Assembly: GCA_964370315.1 (NCBI GenBank)
Contig: CAYJIS010000037.1
Coordinates: forward strand, 1-19,714
From: CAYJFX01 sp964370315
GTDB taxonomy: Bacteria > Spirochaetota > Spirochaetia > Treponematales > Treponemataceae
Length of the DNA stretch: 19,714 nt
Direction: 5' to 3'
In this document: positions 14,766 through 19,714 of the stretch, in pieces
How positions within the stretch are numbered: the stretch's first letter is position 1
Layout: each line of letters begins with the position of its first letter
The notes under the pieces: generated by a model
Seen by the model: only the letters and a program-made list of their open reading frames with translations
Database searches by the model: none
What the model was told of the DNA's origin: nothing
Translations under genes and position numbers: made by a program

Positions 14766-16022
14766 CTACAAAATAATTTTCATACGTATACTTTGAATCC
14801 GTCTGTTTTTTTGTTTTTCTACCGTATATTGAGCGCTTTCTTTTTTGATGGTTTCACCTTCTTCAGGAAGATAATCAAATGTTTCTAAAAGCCAACCACC
14901 AAATGTATCAGAGTCTTCAGAGTCAAGATGCATTTTAAAAATATTATTAAATACTTTTAGTTCAATATCTCCAGGTATAATAAATTCAGTGGGATTCAAA
15001 ATGGTGATTCTGTCTTCTGCTGGTCGAACTTTTTTATCAAAGCCTTCTGTAGCCCTTCCAAATACAGCACGTACGAGGTCATCCATCGTGATAATCCCAG
15101 AAAAGCTACCATGCTCGCTTATTATAATAGCTATGTTCTGCTTTTCTGATTTAAATACCTGCAAAATTCCTAATGCATCTTTTGTTTCTGGGATAAACAT
15201 AGCTTTTTTTACTAAGTTTTTTATGGAAAAAGCCTTTTTTGATCCAGCGTAAAATAATACATCCTTAAAATGAAGTATGCCTATAATTGTTTCTTTAGTA
15301 TCTTCATAAACGGGAAGTCGAGAATACCCTGAATCAGCGAAAAAAGAAAGAGTTTGGGAGTATGTTGATTTTGAGTCAATCATTTTTACGAGAGTCCTCG
15401 AGCGTTCAATGTCTCGTGCTCGTAAATCAGAAAACTCAAATATTTTGTGTAACATATCTTTTTCGTCTGACTCAAGTATTCCTTCTTGTCCACCTAAGTC
15501 AAAAAGGGTTTTGAGCTCCTCTTCTGTTATTTGACTTGTAACTGCAGGTGAAAGACCTTGGGAAATTAGTTTAACTAGGTAGGTGAATTTTGAAAAAATA
15601 AAAACAAGAGGGAAAAGTACTTTTTCAAGTATATTTAAAGTGCTAGCAAAACGAGATGCTACGGCCTCACTTTTATATGTTGCTATTGTTTTTGGTAATA
15701 TTTCTCCAAAAATGATAATTATAACTGTCATGGAAATTGTTGCAACACCAGCTCCTTTATCTCCTAAAAGACTTATTGCAAGTGCTGTTGCTAAGGATGA
15801 AGAAAGGGAGTTTACAAAATTATTACCAATGAGAATAACTGTTAAAAGAATGTCAATCTTATTTTTTAAATGAGTAATAAGGTTTGCTTTAGGCTTTTTC
15901 TCCTTTTGCATTTGACGCAAGCGAATTTTTGGAATACTAAGAAATGCCGTCTCGGATGATGAAAAAAAAGCAGAACAGCAGATTAAAACTACTAGCGATA
16001 AAATCATTAACGGAGTACTCAT
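14766..16022 (-). CDS. CNNM/CorC-type membrane protein with CBS pair, degenerate motifs
   Basis: A 418-residue protein with an N-terminal DUF21/CNNM membrane domain (about 1-150; FFSSSETAFLSI at 19-30, GNNFVN at 66-71, IIIIFGEILPKT at 101-112). Then come a tandem CBS domain (about 200-325) and a C-terminal CorC_HlyC domain (about 335-418). Such proteins are linked to magnesium or cobalt handling or sodium-coupled efflux. Compared with its upstream neighbour, the conserved ARDIMTPR motif is ARDIERSR (202-209), and the CBS2 DEYSGTAGI motif reads SEHGSFSGI (302-310). Nucleotide sensing may therefore differ or be lost. Its start overlaps the upstream paralogue's stop by 4 nt (ATGA), implying coupled translation and perhaps a heteromeric complex. 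Confidence 0.88.
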   Translation of the reverse strand: MSTPLMILSLVVLICCSAFFSSSETAFLSIPKIRLRQMQKEKKPKANLITHLKNKIDILLTVILIGNNFVNSLSSSLATALAISLLGDKGAGVATISMTVIIIIFGEILPKTIATYKSEAVASRFASTLNILEKVLFPLVFIFSKFTYLVKLISQGLSPAVTSQITEEELKTLFDLGGQEGILESDEKDMLHKIFEFSDLRARDIERSRTLVKMIDSKSTYSQTLSFFADSGYSRLPVYEDTKETIIGILHFKDVLFYAGSKKAFSIKNLVKKAMFIPETKDALGILQVFKSEKQNIAIIISEHGSFSGIITMDDLVRAVFGRATEGFDKKVRPAEDRITILNPTEFIIPGDIELKVFNNIFKMHLDSEDSDTFGGWLLETFDYLPEEGETIKKESAQYTVEKQKNRRIQSIRMKIIL

Positions 16023-17275
16023 ACTTCTTCCGCCTTTATTACAACTTCACTAATTCGAATGCCATCAACTTCTTTTACTGTGAATGTAAACCCTTCTTTT
16101 GTTATGGAGTCTCCTTTTTTTGGAACCCGATCAATAGTTTCCATGATATAGCCTGCAATTGTATCATTGTAATCTGATTCTAGAGCTATATCAAGTTGTT
16201 CTGATATTTCAATTAAACGTGTTTTCCCGCTTACAAAAATTTCTGTATCGGTAACTTTAACTTGTAAGTGTTCAACTGGTGCTTCGTATTCATCGTTTAC
16301 TACTCCAAAAATTTCTCGAGCGATATCTTCTTTTGTGAGTATACCAGCTGTGCCTGAATATTCATCAAGTACAATTGCAAGACTCTGTGTTTTCTCTCTA
16401 AACAATTGTTGAATCGAAGTCATGTTTTTAGTTTCTGAAATATATATTGGTTCTCGCATAACTTTTTTTAAGCTAAACGAATCTTTGTTTTCAACATGAG
16501 AAAGAACATCTTTTATGTATAAAACACCTTTTACATTGTCTATATCTTTACCTAAAACGGGAAAGCGAGAGAGCCTCGACTTTTTAGCCAAGTTTATAAC
16601 TTCGTTATAAGTCGCATTTTCAGAAATAAAAGTTATTTCAGTTCGGGGTGTCATAATGTCGCGAGCTGCTAAATCTGTAAATGTAAAAACTCGGTGCATC
16701 ATATGTCGCTCACTTTCTAGCAAAACGCCTTCCTCTTCTCCTACCTCTATGAGAGTTTTTATTTCTTCTTCAGTAAATGATGCATGATCATTTTTAGATC
16801 GTAAGCCGAAGATTTTTACAAGCCCTTGAGAAAAAGCAGAAAAAATAAGAATAAGAGGACGAAATAAAATTGAAAAAAAGTTTAAAAATCCAGAAAGTGC
16901 AAAGGCAATAGTTTCTGGGTGTTGAGTTCCAAGTGTCTTTGGGGTAATTTCTCCAAATATTAGAAGTAATACAGTTGTTGCAAGTGTCGCGTAGCCCACT
17001 CCTGCAGGTCCAAAAAAATCTAGGGCTATTGAAGTTAATATTGCAGATAAAGCAATATTAACGATGTTGTTTCCAACAAGCACCGTATTGAGAAGTTTTT
17101 CTTTATTATCAAGGAGCTTTCCAGCTCTAAGTGCACCTTTGTTTTTTTGGTTTCGCAAAAAACGAACCCGTAATTTATTTACCGAAAAAAAAGCACTTTC
17201 AGATGCTGAAAAGAGCATTGATAAGAGTATAAGGATACCTGCTATGATAAGCAATGTTATAGTATTAGAATTCAT
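16019..17275 (-). CDS. CNNM/CorC-type membrane protein with CBS pair
   Basis: A 418-residue protein. The DUF21/CNNM membrane domain is about residues 1-155, with FSASESAFFS (22-31), GNNIVN (68-73) and LLIFGEITPKT (104-114). The CBS pair (about 204-325) has ARDIMTPRTEI (204-214) and LDEYSGTAGILTKEDI (303-318), matching the conserved motifs of HlyC/CorC-like proteins. The CorC_HlyC domain closes the protein (about 335-415). The probable role is divalent-cation (magnesium) homeostasis in the cytoplasmic membrane; older 'hemolysin' names are not well founded. AGGAG lies 5-9 nt upstream of the ATG, and a good promoter lies at 17299-17327. It is the first gene of a two-gene operon with a shared-ancestry partner of identical length. 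Confidence 0.92.
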   Translation of the reverse strand: MNSNTITLLIIAGILILLSMLFSASESAFFSVNKLRVRFLRNQKNKGALRAGKLLDNKEKLLNTVLVGNNIVNIALSAILTSIALDFFGPAGVGYATLATTVLLLIFGEITPKTLGTQHPETIAFALSGFLNFFSILFRPLILIFSAFSQGLVKIFGLRSKNDHASFTEEEIKTLIEVGEEEGVLLESERHMMHRVFTFTDLAARDIMTPRTEITFISENATYNEVINLAKKSRLSRFPVLGKDIDNVKGVLYIKDVLSHVENKDSFSLKKVMREPIYISETKNMTSIQQLFREKTQSLAIVLDEYSGTAGILTKEDIAREIFGVVNDEYEAPVEHLQVKVTDTEIFVSGKTRLIEISEQLDIALESDYNDTIAGYIMETIDRVPKKGDSITKEGFTFTVKEVDGIRISEVVIKAEEV

Positions 17276-17298
17276 TTTTCTCCTAATGTAATATGCTT

Positions 17299-17327
17299 AG
17301 TATATGATTTTTTGATTTTTCTATCAA
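17299..17327 (-). promoter_or_regulatory. Predicted promoter of the CNNM/CorC pair
   Basis: On the minus strand TTGATA (17327-17322, 5/6) and TATACT (17304-17299, 5/6) are 17 bp apart. The predicted start near 17292 gives a 16-nt leader that includes the AGGAG site. Confidence 0.72.
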
Positions 17328-17362
17328 GCTCTTAAAAAGAAAAAAAGTATATTCAAATTAAA

Positions 17363-17389
17363 ATGGTATAAAAGATTCTTTTATACCAT
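17363..17389 (-). terminator. Terminator of the TPM/lipase operon
   Basis: ATGGTATAAAAG (17363-17374) and CTTTTATACCAT (17378-17389) form a perfect 12-bp stem with a 3-nt loop, starting 2 nt after the hydrolase stop. On the minus strand a T-rich but interrupted tract follows (TTTAATTTGAATA). The stem is A+T-rich, so efficiency may be modest. Confidence 0.75.
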
Positions 17390-17391
17390 CA

Positions 17392-18384
17392 CTACAAGTG
17401 CTTTTTATAAAACAAAAACATCTGTCTGTACCAAGGTAAAGCAAATTCATTTTTTCCTATAAATACTTCATGATTTGCACCTTTTAATACGTGAAGAGAT
17501 GCGCTAGGTACATTATTTACAAAGTCATTTTGCCCCTGAGGCATAACAGTTGTATCGTTTTCTGCTTGAAAAAGTAAAATTGGGGTTTTAATATTTTTTA
17601 CGAGACTCTTTTTTTTGCATAAACGAATGGCTTTTATACACTGACATATCCACAGCATAGTTCCACCCCATGTTTGTAGTCTCTTGTCTTCAAAGCGCTT
17701 TTCATAAAAATAAGAATGTCGATTAACACTGGTTGCTGATTGTTTTTGTGTGTTAAGAACTAAATTAAAAGGAAACTCTCGTTGCGAAGGTGCATATGCA
17801 GTATTCCCCTTTTTTATGCGCATCGCATTAGCGATTGGTTCTGCCATCCATAGTGGTAGGCCCATAAGGTTTATTTGTAGCATGGGAGAGTTGAGTATGG
17901 CAGCTTTAAAATCTTGAGTATGCCATGCAAGATATAAGGCTCCTACTGCTCCTCCCATGGAGTGCGCAAATAAAAACAAGGGCTTTTTTTTCGCTAAGGG
18001 TTTTGCCACTTGCGATACAACCTTGTGTGCGTCAACTATGTAGGTTTCAAATTTTTCTATATGAACTTTTGATGGATTATCTTTTACGGCATTGTCTCGT
18101 GGTGAAAATCCATGCCCTCTATGATCAAAGCGACAAACAGCAAAGCCGTGTTGTAAGGCGTAATAGGTAATTTCATCATATTTAGCGCAGAACTCGCAAA
18201 AGCCATGAAACATTACCAAAACTGAATGAAACTCCTCATCGGGAACAAGGGTTTCTGCGTGAATGAGGCCACCTTGCATTGATTGTACGAAGTGGACTGT
18301 TTTTCGTTTTTTTAAAAAAGGAATAACTTTTTTGTTCATAGTGCTAGTAAAGTTTTTTTCATTGAGTAGTGTAAGATTGTTCAT
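17392..18384 (-). CDS. Alpha/beta hydrolase, monoacylglycerol lipase / lysophospholipase-like
   Basis: A 330-residue hydrolase of the serine-aminopeptidase S33 / lysophospholipase (PldB-like) group. VLVMFHGFCEF (55-65) supplies the oxyanion strand, and FDHRGHGFSP (86-95) is a typical family motif. The nucleophile elbow is AHSMGG with Ser142, Asp277 lies in AENDTTV, and His305 lies in GANHEVF, so the catalytic triad is intact. No signal peptide is seen, so it should be cytosolic or membrane-associated; a role in turnover of lysophospholipids or monoacylglycerols is a family-level inference. The ATG at 18384 has AAGGA 9-13 nt upstream. It is 21 nt after the TPM/YgcG gene and is the last gene before a terminator, so it probably belongs to that operon. 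Confidence 0.88.
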   Translation of the reverse strand: MNNLTLLNEKNFTSTMNKKVIPFLKKRKTVHFVQSMQGGLIHAETLVPDEEFHSVLVMFHGFCEFCAKYDEITYYALQHGFAVCRFDHRGHGFSPRDNAVKDNPSKVHIEKFETYIVDAHKVVSQVAKPLAKKKPLFLFAHSMGGAVGALYLAWHTQDFKAAILNSPMLQINLMGLPLWMAEPIANAMRIKKGNTAYAPSQREFPFNLVLNTQKQSATSVNRHSYFYEKRFEDKRLQTWGGTMLWICQCIKAIRLCKKKSLVKNIKTPILLFQAENDTTVMPQGQNDFVNNVPSASLHVLKGANHEVFIGKNEFALPWYRQMFLFYKKHL

Positions 18385-18405
18385 ATTAGTATTCCTTTTT
18401 AACCT

Positions 18406-19227
18406 TTACCAGCCTCCAGAAGCACCACCGCCTCCAAAGCCGCCACCGCCGCCTCCGAAGCCCCCACCAAAGCCACCGAATCCACTGTCTCCAAAACCGC
18501 TTCCTCCGCCGAATCCTCCTCCTCTGTATCCACGTGAGTTACCACCTAGTAGAGATAGGATCCCCATGGTAATTATAGCATCAGAAACTCCGCCTCCACG
18601 TCTACCTCCGCCTTTTCCTTTGCCGTTCATTGCCAAAAGCATAAAAGCAAAAAATATTGCGAGAGTAAATAAAGACATCAGAGCGCTTGGTTCATTATTG
18701 TCAGAGCTTGTTGAAATTTGCGTTTTTGTAGATTCATCTATGTATCCAATTTCTTCACCAACTACCGATTGGCTCATTACTTGTATACCTGCTATTATAC
18801 CTGTTCCGAAATTGCCTTGTTGAAAATAGGGAGCTATCACCTGTCTAATTATTTGTCCTGATAAGGCATCTGTTAATGTGCCTTCAAGGCCGTAGCCCAC
18901 TTCTATTCTAATCTCTCTTTCATCGTATGCGACTAATAAAAGAGCTCCGTTGTCTTCTTCTGCACTGCCCAACGCCCATTCATCTGCTACTTGTATAGAG
19001 TATAATTCGAGGTTTTCACCTTCCAGTGAAGGTATGGTCAAAACTGCCATTTGAATGCCATATTGGGAGTCAAGCTGTTGTAAGTATTGGTTAAGAGCTT
19101 GTTCTTCTTGCGCAGAAATAATACCTGCTTGGTCGGTAACAGGCATAGTTAAAGGGGGTACATCAAGAGAAAATGCTGTGTACGTAGTTGTTGCAATAAA
19201 TGCTAATAATATAAGTAATCTTTTCAT
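18406..19227 (-). CDS. TPM-domain protein, YgcG family, Gly-rich tail
   Basis: A 273-residue exported protein. The signal peptide is about residues 1-20 (MKRLLILLAFIATTTYTAFS). The TPM domain (about 30-155) starts VTDQAGIIS and includes LLLVAYDEREIRIEVGYGLEG (96-116), the hallmark of this fold. A membrane helix is at about 183-200. The C-terminal 70 residues are almost all Gly with Ser and Phe, ending GGGGASGGW, typical of YgcG-family proteins. The TPM domain has been reported as a phosphatase-like fold in plants and is proposed to act in membrane or photosystem-protein maintenance; its bacterial role is unsettled. The start codon overlaps the stop of the upstream TPM gene by one base (TAATG), with AGGTG upstream. 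LemA is often a partner and may lie beyond the right edge. Confidence 0.9.
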   Translation of the reverse strand: MKRLLILLAFIATTTYTAFSLDVPPLTMPVTDQAGIISAQEEQALNQYLQQLDSQYGIQMAVLTIPSLEGENLELYSIQVADEWALGSAEEDNGALLLVAYDEREIRIEVGYGLEGTLTDALSGQIIRQVIAPYFQQGNFGTGIIAGIQVMSQSVVGEEIGYIDESTKTQISTSSDNNEPSALMSLFTLAIFFAFMLLAMNGKGKGGGRRGGGVSDAIITMGILSLLGGNSRGYRGGGFGGGSGFGDSGFGGFGGGFGGGGGGFGGGGASGGW

Positions 19228-19714
19228 TATTCACCTGCCTGTAAAATAGCTACAGAATCTGTTAGCTCATTTGGATTATCCTTTAGTGGTGGAAAATATT
19301 GCTTTAAGAGTGTCGCACACTGATTTACTGTTTCGAGTATTGCATCCTTTGGTAAAATATCTGTTTTAGGAGAAAAGCCAATGGCCAGATTTTGTGCAAT
19401 TACATCCCAGTGTTCTTGGGGAACTTTTTCACAAATACCTCTGTCAGCTATAATTCTCACTTGTCGTTCAAGTAAAGAGACAAAAATTAAAATACCTGAG
19501 TTTTCTTTCGTGTCATATACACCGCTTTCAATAAAATGACGCATAGCTCTTCTGTACACCGCGATGTTTTGATAGCTTTTTGGGATAATAATTCTGTCTA
19601 CAAAAGGTATGTTTGCACATAAAAAAGCAAGTGCAAGAACTAAAAAGGAAACAAAACTAATAAAACCCATTAAAAACCATGATGGAACATCGCCCCAAAA
19701 AAGGCTTTCAAACC
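19227..19714 (-). CDS. TPM-domain membrane protein (5' end outside window)
   Basis: The frame is open from the right edge to TAA at 19229-19227, giving at least 161 residues. Reading in from the edge it encodes FESLFWGDVPSWFL and then MGFISFVSFLVLALAFLCANIPF, a membrane helix. A TPM-like domain follows: IAVYRRAMRHF, NSGILIFVSLLERQVRIIADRG, then VPQEHWDVIAQNLAIGF. The ATG at 19670 has no ribosome site and the frame continues upstream without a stop, so I treat the gene as partial rather than starting there. It resembles the second, shorter TPM protein (COG3762-like) commonly found beside YgcG. It overlaps the next gene by one base and is in the same operon. Function is probably shared with its TPM partner, and unknown. 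Confidence 0.82.
   Translation of the reverse strand, partial: FESLFWGDVPSWFLMGFISFVSFLVLALAFLCANIPFVDRIIIPKSYQNIAVYRRAMRHFIESGVYDTKENSGILIFVSLLERQVRIIADRGICEKVPQEHWDVIAQNLAIGFSPKTDILPKDAILETVNQCATLLKQYFPPLKDNPNELTDSVAILQAGE

Noticed and set aside
18263..18823. Plus-strand proline-rich open frame of 186 codons
   Set aside because: It is the antisense of the Gly-rich tail of the YgcG-family gene; Gly codons read backwards give Pro. It has no ribosome site or promoter.

Overview
The window is a low-GC bacterial chromosome segment, about 19.7 kb. Genes are dense on both strands, with short gaps, clear Shine-Dalgarno sites at most operon genes and lipoprotein signal peptides with relaxed lipoboxes. 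A Treponema-like spirochaete fits best. This rests on base composition, the lipobox style and the large SH3-domain lipoprotein, not on a marker gene, so it is an inference. I see no rRNA, tRNA, CRISPR array, transposase or phage gene.

Layout, left to right. (1) Positions 1-1446, + strand: the 3' end of a probable DUF362 protein, then a Gfo/Idh/MocA-type oxidoreductase lacking the usual Glu-Lys-Pro motif. (2) Positions 1560-4007, - strand: tex, a conserved RNA-binding protein gene whose promoter is embedded in the terminator of the next operon. (3) Positions 4031-8599, - strand: a sugar-utilisation operon in transcription order GH4 alpha-galactosidase, sugar-binding lipoprotein, and two CUT1 permeases. 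No ATPase gene is included. A divergent AraC-family regulator (8751-9596, +) shares its promoter region, where a 9-bp direct repeat spaced 22 bp looks like the operator. The gap between binding protein and permeases holds an attenuator-type hairpin and a hairpin-rich 105-bp segment bounded by 10-bp direct repeats.

(4) Positions 9648-14754, + strand: an SH3-domain lipoprotein coupled to an ABC-F ATPase, then a Cof-type HAD phosphatase and a small exported DUF2807-like beta-helix protein, each with its own promoter. (5) Positions 14766-17275, - strand: two paralogous CNNM/CorC-type membrane proteins of identical length overlapping by 4 nt; the second is degenerate at motifs conserved in the first. 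(6) Positions 17392-19714, - strand: a monoacylglycerol-lipase-like hydrolase downstream of two TPM-domain genes, the outermost running off the right edge.

How it works together: the centre is a self-contained alpha-galactoside scavenging locus (capture, import, hydrolysis, AraC control) that must borrow an ATPase encoded elsewhere. The rest is mostly housekeeping and envelope functions. I do not see a clearly new multi-gene system. The most notable signals are regulatory. Three SD-less genes (tex, the SH3 lipoprotein, the HAD phosphatase) each have a -35/-10 pair with 17-bp spacing that places the predicted transcription start on, or one base from, the ATG, which points to leaderless mRNAs. 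The AraC operator architecture and the structured 5780-5956 intergenic segment are the next most notable.
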